Assembly (NCBI RefSeq): GCF_035920345.1
Contig: NZ_CP109149.1
Location: 9,734,001-9,798,000 of the forward strand
Origin: Nocardia vinacea
Lineage (GTDB): Bacteria; Actinomycetota; Actinomycetes; Mycobacteriales; Mycobacteriaceae
Reading direction: 5' to 3'
Length of the DNA: 64,000 nt
Part shown: piece by piece, positions 18,892-28,615 of the stretch
Layout of the letters: each line of letters opens with the position of its first letter
Numbering within the stretch: the first letter of the stretch is position 1
Made by a program: the position numbers and the translations under genes
Notes under the pieces: generated by a model
Seen by the model: the letters and a program-made list of their open reading frames with translations, nothing else
Databases searched by the model: none
What the model was told of the DNA's origin: nothing

Positions 18892-19893
18892 GTGACTTTC
18901 GATAACGTGCGGGGACGTTCGACCCCTGGCCGGCCGTCCCCGACGCCACCGATCGTCTCTGGAACACCCTCGGTTGTACAGAGTCTGCGGACCCATTCCG
19001 GGGGTTCGGTGCCCTTCTCGGTGGAGTTCAATCCGCCGCGTGACGCCGCGGGCGAGGCGCGGCTGTGGCGCGCCGCGCGCACCTTCGAGCGCATGCATCC
19101 GGCCTTCGTCTCGATGACCTACGGCGCGGGCGGTACCACTCGTGACCGCACCGTGCGGATCACCGGCGCGCTGGCCGAGGAGACGACGCTGCTGCCGGTC
19201 GCGCATCTGACCGCCGTCGAGCACAGCGTCGCCGAACTGCGCTCACTGGTCGGCGCGTACGCCGATTCGGGCATCCGCAATATCCTCGTGCTGCGCGGCG
19301 ACCCGCCCGGCGATCCGCTCGGCGAATGGCGCAAACATCCCGACGGGGTGGCCTACGCCGAGGAACTGGTGCGCATCGTGCGCGACCTCGGTGACTTCCA
19401 TGTCGGCGTCGCCTCGTTCCCGCAGGGCCACCACCGGTCTCCCGATCTGGAGCATGACACCGCGCATCTGGCCGCGAAACTGCGTGCGGGCGCGGAGTAT
19501 TCGATCACCCAGATGTTCTTCGACGTCGAGCACTATCTGCGGCTGCGCGATCGTATCGCAGCCTTCGACCCGATCGAGGGCGCGAAGCCGATCATTCCGG
19601 AGCTGATGCCCATCACCTCGCTGCGCACGGTGGCGCGCGCCGAGGAACTGTGCGGACGTCCCCTGCCGCCCGCGGTCATGGCGCGCTTGCGCAAGGCCGC
19701 CGGTGACGGGCCGGAGGAGAACAATGCCACGGTCCGCGAGGTCGGCATCGAAATCGCCACCGAAATGGGCCAGCGCCTCATCGATGAGGGCGTGCCCTGC
19801 CTGCACTTCATCACGCTGAACTTCGCCAAGGCCACCGGTGAGGTCCTCACCAACCTCGGCTACGGCGTAACCGCGGCACCCATCAGCGCCTGA
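18892..19893 (+). CDS. metF: Methylenetetrahydrofolate reductase family protein (Rv2172c type)
   Basis: A 333-residue TIM-barrel protein of the MetF family, which reduces 5,10-methylene-THF to 5-methyl-THF for methionine synthesis. Signatures are PFSVEFNPPRD (family SxEFFPP-like), SMTYGAGGTTRDRTV, HLTAVEH, ILVLRGDPPGD, EYSITQMFFD and PELMPITSL. M. tuberculosis has the same gene (Rv2172c) at this place. The N-terminal 40 residues are poorly conserved. GTG 18892 was chosen for the leaderless promoter right in front and because the frame upstream overlaps the crtE start region. Confidence 0.88.
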   Translation: MTFDNVRGRSTPGRPSPTPPIVSGTPSVVQSLRTHSGGSVPFSVEFNPPRDAAGEARLWRAARTFERMHPAFVSMTYGAGGTTRDRTVRITGALAEETTLLPVAHLTAVEHSVAELRSLVGAYADSGIRNILVLRGDPPGDPLGEWRKHPDGVAYAEELVRIVRDLGDFHVGVASFPQGHHRSPDLEHDTAHLAAKLRAGAEYSITQMFFDVEHYLRLRDRIAAFDPIEGAKPIIPELMPITSLRTVARAEELCGRPLPPAVMARLRKAAGDGPEENNATVREVGIEIATEMGQRLIDEGVPCLHFITLNFAKATGEVLTNLGYGVTAAPISA

Positions 19894-20155
19894 CCCCAGC
19901 AGCCCCCCAGCGGTAGCCACATGGCTGTCCACCGCGCAGCTCCGAGCAACCTTTGACTACCTTCGGCGCAGCAGACCTGGTGGGTTGGGTGCCGCCGAAT
20001 CAGCGCCGCTGAGGGTTGTCGTTCGGCGGCTGTTGCGGCTGCTCAGGGCAACCCTCCGACTACCGTCGGCGCAGTAGCCAGTGTTTGGGTTGCGGGCCGC
20101 TGACGGCAGTCGTTCGGTTGCTTGTCGGGGAAGTGGAGCGACCTGCCGTCGCGGA
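19894..20155. repeat. Convergent intergenic region with two diverged direct repeats
   Basis: Between the ends of the MTHFR-family gene and the luciferase-like gene. A block starting GCAACC-TTTGACTACCTTCGGCGCAG (about 19949-20029) recurs as GCAACC-CTCCGACTACCGTCGGCGCAG (about 20048-20118). Each copy ends with a GCCGCTGA-GG--GTCGTTCGG-like stretch. ACTACCGTCGGCGCAGTAG could form a small hairpin. No gene or clear terminator was seen. Confidence 0.5.
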
Positions 20156-21307
20156 TCAGGCGGCGCGGGCGGTTCGGAGGCCCCAGGCGTCGGCGAGGAG
20201 GCGGTGGGATTCGAGACGGTCCTCGTGGCGGTGCGTGATGCTGGTGACGAGGAGTTCGTTCGCGCCGGTGACCCGCTGCAGGGCCTGCAGACGTTCGACG
20301 ACAGTGCGCGGGCTGCCGACGAATTGGGTGGCGAGGCGGTCGTCGACCAGTCGGCGCTGCTCCGGTGTCAGCGGGGTGGCGCGATCCGGATCGAGGTAGT
20401 CGGCGGCGCCCGCACCGCTGCGAATGCTGTGCACCCAGTGACCGTAGGTGGCGGCCAGATGTTGGGCGCGCCCGTCGTCGGGGGCGACGACCACGTCCGC
20501 GGAGATCACCACATACGGCTCCGCGAGCTCGGCCGAGGGGCGGAAGGCCGCCCGATAGGCCGCGACCGCGTCGAGGGCGGTGCCGGGGGAGACGTGATAG
20601 GCCGCGGCGAAGGGCAGGCCGAGTTTGCCTGCCAATTCGGCGCTTTCGCTGGCCGTACTGCCGAACAACCACAGCTCGACCTGTGCGCCCTCGCCCGGAA
20701 CCGCGTGCAGCGCAATGCCTTCGGCGCTCTTGTAGGTGCCGTTGAGCAGGGCGCGCACCTCGTCGACCTGATCCGGGAAGTCCGGTGCCTGCGCGCCCTG
20801 CTGTTGCAGTGCGCCGAGCGAGGCGATGAACCTGGACCTGTCGGTGATCCGTCCGGGATCGAACGGCGGCGGAACCACCACGCCGTCGCGGACCTCGGTG
20901 CGCCCGGTCACGGTATCGACGACCGGGTGACCGCCTTTCGGGTGCGCGGGCTGTGCGCCGAACTGGGTGCGGCGATGGCCTGATCGGCCCAGGCCAAGGT
21001 CGAGTCGTCCCGGATAGAGGGCGTCGATGGTGCCGAACGCCTCGACGATAGATGCCGAGGTGTGGTGGCCGACCTGAACCGCCGCCGAGCCGACGCGAAT
21101 CCGGGTGGTGGCCGCCGCGACCAGGCCGATCAGTGTGATGGAGGAGGAACTCGCCACCGAAACGAAATGATGTTCGGCAAGCCAGTAGCGGCGGTAACCC
21201 CACTGCTCGGCGTGCTGGGCCAGATCGATGGTGTTGCGCAGGGCCTGCTGTGCGATGGATCCGGCACTGATCGGGGCCAGATCGAGGATGGAAAGCGGGA
21301 TCGTCAT
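20156..21307 (-). CDS. Luciferase-like (LLM) flavin-dependent monooxygenase, MsnO8-like
   Basis: A 383-residue TIM-barrel flavin monooxygenase. Marks are [12 protein letters not shown], the FMN-site stretch [57 protein letters not shown] [20 protein letters not shown] and [24 protein letters not shown]. Members use FMNH2 from a separate reductase to oxidise or cleave small organic substrates, often organosulfur compounds. It is the last gene of the operon that starts at 31399 and overlaps the DUF1684 gene by 4 bases. No flavin reductase is in the operon. The substrate is unknown. Confidence 0.9.
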   Translation of the reverse strand: MTIPLSILDLAPISAGSIAQQALRNTIDLAQHAEQWGYRRYWLAEHHFVSVASSSSITLIGLVAAATTRIRVGSAAVQVGHHTSASIVEAFGTIDALYPGRLDLGLGRSGHRRTQFGAQPAHPKGGHPVVDTVTGRTEVRDGVVVPPPFDPGRITDRSRFIASLGALQQQGAQAPDFPDQVDEVRALLNGTYKSAEGIALHAVPGEGAQVELWLFGSTASESAELAGKLGLPFAAAYHVSPGTALDAVAAYRAAFRPSAELAEPYVVISADVVVAPDDGRAQHLAATYGHWVHSIRSGAGAADYLDPDRATPLTPEQRRLVDDRLATQFVGSPRTVVERLQALQRVTGANELLVTSITHRHEDRLESHRLLADAWGLRTARAA

Positions 21308-22110
21308 GCGGACCGTCCTAGGCGCGGATGCTGTTCGCCCGCTTCGATGGCCACCCGCAGCCGGTTTTCCGGGGGAGCCAGCGGGCAGGTGGCGAAGTCG
21401 GTGAATGCGCAGGGTAGATTGGCCGCCCGGTTGAAATCGAGACGCACGGTCCCATCGGCATCGGGTGCCTCGACGGCCAGCGTGCGGGCCGCCGGGTAGG
21501 TGGTGACACCGCTGGTGGCGTCGGTGAACAGCACCCGCAGGCTGGTCGGCTCGCCGAAGGCGATGACGCGCTCGGTGACCTCGCCGATGCTGAATTCGAT
21601 GGTGCCCGAGGCGGTGTGGTGATGCTCGAGTCCGTCGACGACGGCGCCGGTTGTGATCGTGCGGGGCTCGTCGAAGGGTTCGAAGCGACCCTCGACCACC
21701 CAGCGCGGTTCCGGGGCATAGGCCGGGATGCCCTCGAAGCTCAGCAATGTCGGGGCGGCAGGGTCGTGCACGCGCACGGCGTAAAGGCCGCTGCGACGAA
21801 TCACCTCGAGTACCCGATTCTCGTGCAGCACATCGAGTCCCGGTGCGCCTTCGACCGGTATGACGATCTGTACGCCCGCGATGTCGGTGCCCTGGAACTG
21901 CAAGCGGTCGGCGGGTCGGGCGGTGATGAACACCTTGTCGTCGGTGACCCACCAGGTGCCGGGAATGTCGGGGATGCGTTCGGGTTGGTCGGTGAGCCAA
22001 TGCAATCCGGTCAGGCTCAGGAAGCCGAGGGGATTGCGCAACTGCTCCTCCCTGGCGTGATGCCAATGTGCCCACTCGGTTTCGAAAAGACTGGTGATGC
22101 TGGTCGTCAT
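21304..22110 (-). CDS. DUF1684 family protein
   Basis: A 268-residue protein of the DUF1684 family, recognised by [14 protein letters not shown] near the start, the central [13 protein letters not shown], and the C-terminal [28 protein letters not shown], which holds conserved Asn, Cys and Pro residues. No signal peptide or membrane helix is seen, so it is probably cytoplasmic. The biochemical function is not known. Its 4-base overlap with the flavin monooxygenase gene and 61-bp distance from the ABC ATPase gene place it in the operon and suggest it works with the oxygenase on the same imported substrate. Confidence 0.85.
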   Translation of the reverse strand: MTTSITSLFETEWAHWHHAREEQLRNPLGFLSLTGLHWLTDQPERIPDIPGTWWVTDDKVFITARPADRLQFQGTDIAGVQIVIPVEGAPGLDVLHENRVLEVIRRSGLYAVRVHDPAAPTLLSFEGIPAYAPEPRWVVEGRFEPFDEPRTITTGAVVDGLEHHHTASGTIEFSIGEVTERVIAFGEPTSLRVLFTDATSGVTTYPAARTLAVEAPDADGTVRLDFNRAANLPCAFTDFATCPLAPPENRLRVAIEAGEQHPRLGRSA

Positions 22111-22171
22111 GACGCTCTGACTCCTTCGAGTGTGCGGTTGCGATGGGGATGGCGTAGTCGGGTGCCGGTCA

Positions 22172-23878
22172 TCAGGCCGCCCCCGGTGCGGTGAGGTGCG
22201 GTGTGGGAATGGCCGACAGCAATTCGCGGGTGTACTCGTGCTGTGGGTTGTCGAAAATCTCGGCGGTAGAACCGGATTCGACAATGCGTCCGTCGCGCAT
22301 AACCGCGACGCGGTCGCTGATGCGGCGTACCACGGCGAGGTCATGCGAGATGAACAGGTAGCTCAGGCCGAGTTCGGTTTGCAGACGGTCCAGCAGTTCC
22401 AGGATCTGGGCCTGGACGGAGGCATCCAGTGCCGAGACCGGTTCGTCGAGTACGAGCAAGTCCGGGTGCAGGGCGAGCGCGCGGGCGATGGCGACGCGTT
22501 GGCGTTGTCCGCCGGACAGTTCCGCTGGGCGGCGCTGGGCGAAGTTCTCCGGCAGCGCGACCTGGCCGAGCAGTTCCCGTACTCGTTCCTGCCTGGCCTT
22601 GCGATCGCCGACGGCATAGGCCCGCAGCGGTTCCTCGATGATCGAACCGACCCGCCAGCGCGGATCCAGTGAGCCGTAGGGATTTTGGTAGACCACCTGG
22701 AAGCGCTGGCGCAGGTCGCGCAGCCGTCCACCCTTCACCGCGGTGAGGTCTTGCCCGTCGAACGTGATCGCGCCGCTATCGGGTTCAGTGAGCCGCAAGG
22801 CGATTCGCGCGGTAGTGGACTTGCCGGAGCCGGATTCGCCGACCAGCGACAGGGTTTCGCCGCGACCGAGTTCGAATCCGACACCCGCCACCGCGGTGAC
22901 CGAACCACCGGCCGGTGCGCGGAACCGCTTGTGCACATCCCGCACTGTGAGCAGCGGTGGACCGGAGCTCACCCGTGGCGTGCGGAACCCGTCGAACGGG
23001 GCCAGACTCGGGGAGGCGGCGAGCAGTCGCTTCGTGTACGGATGACGCGGTTCGGCGAGCACCGTCGCGGTCGGCCCGGTTTCGACGATCTCCCCGTCGC
23101 TCAGTACCACGATCCGATCGGCCCGCTCGGCGGCGATCGCCAGATCGTGGGTGATCAGCAGCACCGCCGTACCGCGTGCCGCCGTCTGCGCGGCGAGTTT
23201 GTCGAGCACCCGCCGCGCCACCGTGGCGTCGAGCGCACTGGTCGGCTCATCGGCGATCACCAGTTCCGGTCCGGCGATGAGCGCCGCCGCGATCAGCACC
23301 CGCTGGCGCTGGCCACCGGACAGTTCGTGCGGATATTGCGCCGCCCGCAACTCCGGCAGATCCAGTCCGGCATCGGCGAGCAATTCGATCGCCCGCGCGG
23401 TCGCATCGCGGCGATCGGCAAGTCCGTGCACGAGCAGCGCCTCGGCGACCTGATCACCCACGCGCCGCACCGGATTCAGCGACAGTCCCGGATCCTGCGG
23501 TACGAATCCGATCCGGGCACCGCGAATCCGCCGCAGCGCCCGCTCGGATCCGGTATCCACCGTCTCTCCGTCGAAAGTGAGGGTCCCATGGGTGATCTCG
23601 GCATTGGATCCGAGCAAGCCGATCACCGACTGCGCGAGAGTCGACTTGCCGGAACCGGATTCGCCGACCAGCGCGACGACCTCGCCGCGTGCGACGGTGA
23701 GCGATACGCCTCTGAGTGCGGCGACATCGCCGCTGTCGGAGGTGTAGCGCACGTGCAGGCCGTCGATGCGCAGCAGTGTCGATGCCGCCCCATCCGGTCC
23801 GTTTGTGACGTCGCCGATGTGCGGCGTGCCGTCCGTGCGCGCGTCCGTCGGATCGGCGGACGTAATGCACTCACTCAT
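22172..23878 (-). CDS. Dipeptide-type ABC transporter, fused double ATP-binding protein
   Basis: A 568-residue ATPase with two nucleotide-binding domains in one chain, equal to DppD-DppF or OppD-OppF joined. Each half has Walker A (GESGSGKST), signature LSGGQRQRV, and Walker B ([13 protein letters not shown] and [12 protein letters not shown]), followed by the HPYTKRLL or HEYTRELL oligopeptide-transporter tail. It powers the importer formed by the two permeases directly upstream and the binding protein at 25859. The start ATG 23878 overlaps the permease stop by 4 bases. A long frame continues upstream, but it is the shadow of that permease. Confidence 0.95.
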   Translation of the reverse strand: MSECITSADPTDARTDGTPHIGDVTNGPDGAASTLLRIDGLHVRYTSDSGDVAALRGVSLTVARGEVVALVGESGSGKSTLAQSVIGLLGSNAEITHGTLTFDGETVDTGSERALRRIRGARIGFVPQDPGLSLNPVRRVGDQVAEALLVHGLADRRDATARAIELLADAGLDLPELRAAQYPHELSGGQRQRVLIAAALIAGPELVIADEPTSALDATVARRVLDKLAAQTAARGTAVLLITHDLAIAAERADRIVVLSDGEIVETGPTATVLAEPRHPYTKRLLAASPSLAPFDGFRTPRVSSGPPLLTVRDVHKRFRAPAGGSVTAVAGVGFELGRGETLSLVGESGSGKSTTARIALRLTEPDSGAITFDGQDLTAVKGGRLRDLRQRFQVVYQNPYGSLDPRWRVGSIIEEPLRAYAVGDRKARQERVRELLGQVALPENFAQRRPAELSGGQRQRVAIARALALHPDLLVLDEPVSALDASVQAQILELLDRLQTELGLSYLFISHDLAVVRRISDRVAVMRDGRIVESGSTAEIFDNPQHEYTRELLSAIPTPHLTAPGAA

Positions 23879-24747
23879 GCGCTGTGACTCCTTCCTACGG
23901 CGCGGCCGAGGCGTTGGGCGGATAGGACGACGACGATGATCACCAGGCCGGGCAGGGTGGTCATCCACCAAGCCGTGGCGAGGAAATTGCGTCCCTCCGA
24001 TATCAATGAGCCCCATTCGGGGGTGGGCGGTTTCGCGCCGTAGCCGAGGAAGCTCAGCGCCGAGACCGATAGCACCGCCATACCGAATTCGACTGCGGCC
24101 AGGGCAAGGACCGGCTGGTAGGAGTTCGGCAGGACATGCCGGGCAAGCACCGTGTACCAGCGGACCCCGGCGGCATGCGCCGCCTCCACATACGGCGCCT
24201 GTCGCACCCGGAGCACCTCCGAGCGCATGACCCGCGCGAAGTTGGCGATCAGCGAAACACCCACCGCGATGGCCACATTGCGGGTGCCGAAGCCGAGCGC
24301 GGTGACCAGCGCGAGCGACAGCAGCAGCGATGGAATCGACAGCAGCACGTCGACGAACCGCATGATGACGGTGTCGACGAAGCCACCGAGCGATCCCGAC
24401 AGCAGCCCGAGAACCGATCCGGCGATCAGGGCGATGGCGACTGCGGACAGGGTGGCGGTGAGCGAGAGTCCCGTACCGTGCACCATCCGGGTGTACAGGT
24501 CGCGCCCGAGATTGTCGGTGCCGAACCAGTGTCGGGCACTCGGGCCCTGGAACTTCTGCGCGGGCACACCGGTCAGCGGATCGCCACTGGCGAAAACCGA
24601 AGGGAACAGCGCCCAGCCGAGTGCCAGCACCGCGACGGCGCCGGACAGGATCACTACGACATTGCCGCGCAGCGACTTCCATCGCAGGGCCGGTCGGCGG
24701 AGTCCGGGTAGCGCGATCCGCCGCGACTCATCGGCGACATCAACCAA
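23875..24747 (-). CDS. Dipeptide-type ABC transporter permease (DppC/OppC)
   Basis: A 290-residue inner-membrane permease with about five to six helices. An N-terminal OppC-type segment ([22 protein letters not shown]) is followed by [25 protein letters not shown], a family motif split here by the DNLGRD loop. The EAA loop is [23 protein letters not shown]. The start TTG 24747 is the only in-frame choice near the conserved N-terminus; ribosome binding looks weak, so expression may depend on coupling. It pairs with the DppB-type permease upstream, from which it is separated by 104 bp. Confidence 0.9.
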   Translation of the reverse strand: MVDVADESRRIALPGLRRPALRWKSLRGNVVVILSGAVAVLALGWALFPSVFASGDPLTGVPAQKFQGPSARHWFGTDNLGRDLYTRMVHGTGLSLTATLSAVAIALIAGSVLGLLSGSLGGFVDTVIMRFVDVLLSIPSLLLSLALVTALGFGTRNVAIAVGVSLIANFARVMRSEVLRVRQAPYVEAAHAAGVRWYTVLARHVLPNSYQPVLALAAVEFGMAVLSVSALSFLGYGAKPPTPEWGSLISEGRNFLATAWWMTTLPGLVIIVVVLSAQRLGRAVGRSHSA

Positions 24748-24851
24748 GATCGGTCACCTGCTGTCGTAGGTCAGGCCACGGCACGAAGCCGCTGACGAGA
24801 GGGCAGGGCGTGGCGTTATCGCGCGCCACGCCAGTGCGGGTAACGAGTGGC

Positions 24852-25856
24852 TCAGGCACGGACGACCACCTCCTCGGCGGTCTCGATCGAGGCGGTCTCG
24901 GAATCGGTTGTCGCACGCCGGGATCGACCGGCAATGCGCGGATCGAGCAGCGGATACAGCAGGTCAACGGCCAGATTCACGGTGACGAAGACCGTCGAGG
25001 TGAGCAGCACGATGCCCTGCACCACCGGAATATCCTGGGCCAGTACGGAGGTCTGGGTGAGCCGACCCACGCCCTGACGGGCGAAAACGGTCTCCACCAC
25101 CACGGATCCGGCGAGCATATTGCCGACCAGCACCCCGGCAATGGTGAACGTCGGCACACTGGCCGGACGCAGCACATGTTTGCGCAGCACCCACCCACGC
25201 GAGCCTCCCTTGGCCAGTGCCACATCGACGAACGGCTGACGCCAGGTCGAGGCCAGCCCAGCGGCGAGCACCTGGGCAAGCACCGCTCCGATCGGTATCG
25301 CGAGGGTGAGCGCGGGCAGCACCGTGCCCTTGAAACCGTGTCCGCCGAAGGCCGGGGCGAGCCGCCAGTGGAACGAGAAGAGTTGCAGCAGTAGCAGTCC
25401 GGTCCAGAATGTCGGTACCGAAACCCCGAGGGAGGGCAGTGAGCTGAGCGTGTCACGCAACCAAGGGCGGCGCACATAGGTCGCCGCGAAGGCCACGCTC
25501 ACCCCGCCTAGCACCGCGAAGAGCAATGCCAGACCGGCCAATCCGAGCGTATTGGGCAGTGCGTCACCCAGCGCACTGGTGACCGGCTGGCCGGTGGCGA
25601 TGGAGTGGCCGAGGTCGCCGGTCAGGGCGTGAATCAGTGCGGTCCAATACTGTTCCCAGAGCGGACGATCCAGTCCGTAGCGCGTCTGCAACTCGGCGAT
25701 CGCGGCCTTGTCGATCGGGGTGCCCGCACCCGCACCGTCGGCCGCGATGGAGACCGGGTCGGCGGGCAACAGGTAAAGCACCACGAACGAAATGGTGAAG
25801 GCCGCCCACAGCACCCATATCGCCTGCAGGACCCGCACAACCACATACCGAGCCAT
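24852..25856 (-). CDS. Dipeptide-type ABC transporter permease (DppB/OppB)
   Basis: A 334-residue permease with the classic DppB N-terminus (MARYVVVRVLQAIWVLWAAF, then LPADPVS), six helices and the EAA loop in the form FVDVALAKGGSRGWVLRKHVLRPA. ATG 25856 lies two bases from the stop of the binding-protein gene, so it is translated closely after it. The C-terminal tail is acidic and variable. The 104-bp gap to the next permease gene contains no clear feature. Confidence 0.93.
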   Translation of the reverse strand: MARYVVVRVLQAIWVLWAAFTISFVVLYLLPADPVSIAADGAGAGTPIDKAAIAELQTRYGLDRPLWEQYWTALIHALTGDLGHSIATGQPVTSALGDALPNTLGLAGLALLFAVLGGVSVAFAATYVRRPWLRDTLSSLPSLGVSVPTFWTGLLLLQLFSFHWRLAPAFGGHGFKGTVLPALTLAIPIGAVLAQVLAAGLASTWRQPFVDVALAKGGSRGWVLRKHVLRPASVPTFTIAGVLVGNMLAGSVVVETVFARQGVGRLTQTSVLAQDIPVVQGIVLLTSTVFVTVNLAVDLLYPLLDPRIAGRSRRATTDSETASIETAEEVVVRA

Positions 25857-25858
25857 GA

Positions 25859-27478
25859 CTACCGTCCGCTCAACCAGGTATCGAAGAACTGCAGCCGGGC
25901 GGAGGCCTCGAACTTCAGATCCTGCACGCCCTGTGCCGCACCGATGGCCTGTGACAGTTCGACCGTCGGAATCCATAGCCCCGCATCGAGTACTGCCTGT
26001 TGCGCGGTGCGGATCAGTGCGGTGCGCGCGGCGGTATCCGAGGCGCTCAGCTGACCATCGAGCACATCGTCCAGTGCCGGGATGCGTTCGCGGGCATTGA
26101 GATTGCGCCCGTCGACACTGAAGGAAGTGCGCAGAATGTCACCGTCGGCACGAGTGGTGTTGTAGTAGGTGGTGTCGAAATCTTTGACGTTCTGCCGTGC
26201 TGTGCTCTCCGGACCCGAAACCAGATCCAGCTTCAGCTCGACACCCACCTGACGCAGCTGCTGCTGCACCAGCTCCAGGATGGCCTGATTGCCGGCGAAC
26301 GCCTGACTGAAGAGCACCGAGAAGGACAGGCGCTCGCCATTCTTCGCGCGGATACCGTCACCACCTGGCGTCCAGCCCGCCTGGTCCAGAATGCTGCGCG
26401 CCTTGGCCGGGTCGTAGCTCAGCCGGGCCGAAAGATCCTGGTAGCCGGGCGTACTGCTGGCCAAGGTGCTGGTAGCGGGTTTGAACTGCGGGCCGAGTAC
26501 GGTGTCCACCAGCTGTTTCCGGTCGATCGCGGGCAGCAGCGCCTGGCGCACCGCGGCATCGCGCAGCGGCCCGCGGGTGACATTGGTCTGGAAGCCGAAC
26601 GGCACACCGGGATTCGCGGTGCTCAGCACCCGCCCGCCCGCGGCCTCGATCTGCGGTGCGTCCTGCGGCAGCGCATCGCTGACGGCGTCGAGCTGGGCGG
26701 AGATGAGACTGCCGGTGCGAACACCGGATTCGGGCACGACCGTGAACTCGATCTTGTCCAGATAGGCCTCGCCCTGATGGGCGAAGACCGCCGAACCCCA
26801 GCGGTATCCGGCGCGTTTGGCCAGGGTCGCCGAGGCATCCTGGCGCCAAGCCGCATAGGTGAACGGTCCGCTGCCGACATTGTCGCCAAGGCAGCGCTGA
26901 TCGGCGGGTTCGGCCGTCGTGGCATCGCCCTGAATGCCGAGCTGCGCGGTCGAGGACGCTTGCAGGAACTGGGCATTGGGTTTGCTGAATTCGACCCGCG
27001 CGGTCAGCTTGTCGACCGCGGTGGTGCCGACGTAGTTGGTGAGATAGCTGGAGCCGAGCGGTGTCTTGACCGCACCCAGTTTGATCACCGAATCGAAGGT
27101 GTTGCGCACCGAATCCGCAGTGAGCGAGGTGCCATCGCTGAAGGTGACGCCGTCGGCGAGATGGAAGGTGAACACCTTGGCGTCGGAGGAGATCTCCCAG
27201 CTCTTGGCCAGCCACGGCTTGATCTCACCGGTCTTCGGATCCTGATCGGTCAGCGAATCCACGACCTGGCGCGTCACATACAGCGTCTGATTGGTGCCGG
27301 ACTGCGCCGGATCCGAGCAGGTCGGCGCCTGCGAAAGGCCATAGCGCAGGGTGCCGCCCGGCTGCGGCGGGCCCGCGTCGCCGCCGCCGGTGGCCGAATC
27401 AGTGCCGCAGGCGGCGAGACTCGCGGCCGCGGTGACGGCGGCGGCCACGGCCGCGATTCGGTAGCGGGAACGGATCAC
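25859..27478 (-). CDS. ABC transporter substrate-binding lipoprotein, peptide family (SBP_bac_5)
   Basis: A 539-residue lipoprotein with a signal peptide ending in lipobox LAAC (SLAACGTDSATGGG, Cys about 24). It is followed by the family-5 fold: GGTLRYGLSQAPTCSDPAQS, WEISSDAKVFTFHLADGVTFSDGTSLTADSV (spread over the SBP_bac_5 signature), and VRQALLPAIDRKQLVDTVLG. It should capture an oligopeptide or similar ligand outside the cell for the DppB-DppC transporter encoded next. GTG 27478 overlaps the stop of the upstream flavin oxidoreductase gene. Ligand not predictable; the operon leader suggests a sulfur-containing one. Confidence 0.94.
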   Translation of the reverse strand: MIRSRYRIAAVAAAVTAAASLAACGTDSATGGGDAGPPQPGGTLRYGLSQAPTCSDPAQSGTNQTLYVTRQVVDSLTDQDPKTGEIKPWLAKSWEISSDAKVFTFHLADGVTFSDGTSLTADSVRNTFDSVIKLGAVKTPLGSSYLTNYVGTTAVDKLTARVEFSKPNAQFLQASSTAQLGIQGDATTAEPADQRCLGDNVGSGPFTYAAWRQDASATLAKRAGYRWGSAVFAHQGEAYLDKIEFTVVPESGVRTGSLISAQLDAVSDALPQDAPQIEAAGGRVLSTANPGVPFGFQTNVTRGPLRDAAVRQALLPAIDRKQLVDTVLGPQFKPATSTLASSTPGYQDLSARLSYDPAKARSILDQAGWTPGGDGIRAKNGERLSFSVLFSQAFAGNQAILELVQQQLRQVGVELKLDLVSGPESTARQNVKDFDTTYYNTTRADGDILRTSFSVDGRNLNARERIPALDDVLDGQLSASDTAARTALIRTAQQAVLDAGLWIPTVELSQAIGAAQGVQDLKFEASARLQFFDTWLSGR

Positions 27479-28611
27479 TGTGGTACTCCAGATGTTTCGG
27501 TGCGGACGAGTTCGCCGCGGGAATCGATGTCGTAGTCGGTGGGACGCGCGGTGTTGCGGCCGTTCGGTGCGGTGGCCAGTGGTCGGCTCGGAATGCGTCG
27601 GCGCAGCTCGGGCGCGACCTCGGCCTGGAAGAGTTCGAGGCCGGTGCGATGTTGCGATTCGGTGCGGCCGTCGCGTTCGGCGGACAAGTGGATCACCTCG
27701 TGCCCGAAGGCCTCGTGCTGGCGCCCCACCTTGTCGATCACCTGCTCCGGGCTGCCGACCAGCGCCGAACTGCGTGCGACGAAATCGTCGAGCGTCTCGA
27801 AGACGATCGGCAGCCCGAGTTTGCGCGCCAATGTCAGTCGAGCCTCGAAGATCGGGCGATACACATCGAGGGCCTCCTGTGACGTGCGCGCCACATGAAA
27901 TCCCGCGGGGCCCGCGCCGACCAAGGCGTCGGCCGGATCGTGCCCGTAGTGCTCCCAGCGCTCCCGATAGTGGCGCACCAGTTCGGCATACGGTTCGATC
28001 GGATTGGTGACATTCGCCGAGAACAGCGGATCACCGTGGCGCGCGGCGAGTTCCACCGAATCGCGGCTGGTCGCGCTGCCGTGCCAGATGCGGACGCGCG
28101 GCTGCCAGGGCCGCGGCAGCGCCTTGGCCTCGACCAGTTCCGGACGGAATCGGCCGGACCAGGTCACGGTGTCGCTGTCCCACAGCGCCCGGAACAGTTC
28201 GTAGCCTTCGCGATTGCGGTCCCACTGGTCCTCGGTGGTGACGTGGTACAGCTTCGCCTGGGCCGCACCGTTGCCCTTGCCGATGATCAGTTCGAGACGG
28301 CCGCCGGAGAGATTGTCCAGCGTCGAATAGTCCTCGAATGCGCGCACCGGATCCAACAGACTCAGCGTGGTGACGGCGGTGAACAGACTGATCCGTGAGG
28401 TGACCGCGGCGATATGGGACAGGATCACCGGCGGTGCGGCCGAGAGGAACGGATCCTCGTGCCGCTCGCCGACGGCGAACCCGTCGTAGCCGAGTTCCTC
28501 GGCGGTGCGGGCCTGGGCGACGACATCGAGCAGTCGCTCCTTGGTCTCGGGTAGCCGACCGGTATTCGGATCCGGTACCCGGGAGACGAGGGTGAACAGC
28601 AGGAACTTCAT
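27475..28611 (-). CDS. Luciferase-like (LLM) FMN-dependent monooxygenase
   Basis: A 378-residue flavin monooxygenase. Typical pieces are FLLFTLVSRVPDPNTGR, ARTAEELGYDGFAVGERHEDPFLSAAPPVILSHIAA (split over the beta-alpha 2 region), the LDNLSGGRLELIIGKGNG stretch that binds FMN phosphate, and HGSATSRDSVELAARHGDPL. It differs clearly from the second LLM protein in this operon, so the pair is not a recent duplication. In other bacteria such enzymes encoded beside cystine-type importers cleave S-alkylated cysteine derivatives; I infer a similar role. The stop is 4 bases into the next gene. Confidence 0.92.
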   Translation of the reverse strand: MKFLLFTLVSRVPDPNTGRLPETKERLLDVVAQARTAEELGYDGFAVGERHEDPFLSAAPPVILSHIAAVTSRISLFTAVTTLSLLDPVRAFEDYSTLDNLSGGRLELIIGKGNGAAQAKLYHVTTEDQWDRNREGYELFRALWDSDTVTWSGRFRPELVEAKALPRPWQPRVRIWHGSATSRDSVELAARHGDPLFSANVTNPIEPYAELVRHYRERWEHYGHDPADALVGAGPAGFHVARTSQEALDVYRPIFEARLTLARKLGLPIVFETLDDFVARSSALVGSPEQVIDKVGRQHEAFGHEVIHLSAERDGRTESQHRTGLELFQAEVAPELRRRIPSRPLATAPNGRNTARPTDYDIDSRGELVRTETSGVPQ

Positions 28612-28615
28612 GCGA

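Noticed and set aside
26000..27535. 511-codon plus-strand frame opposite the peptide-binding lipoprotein
   Set aside because: Shadow of a clear lipoprotein gene; sequence has no domain features.
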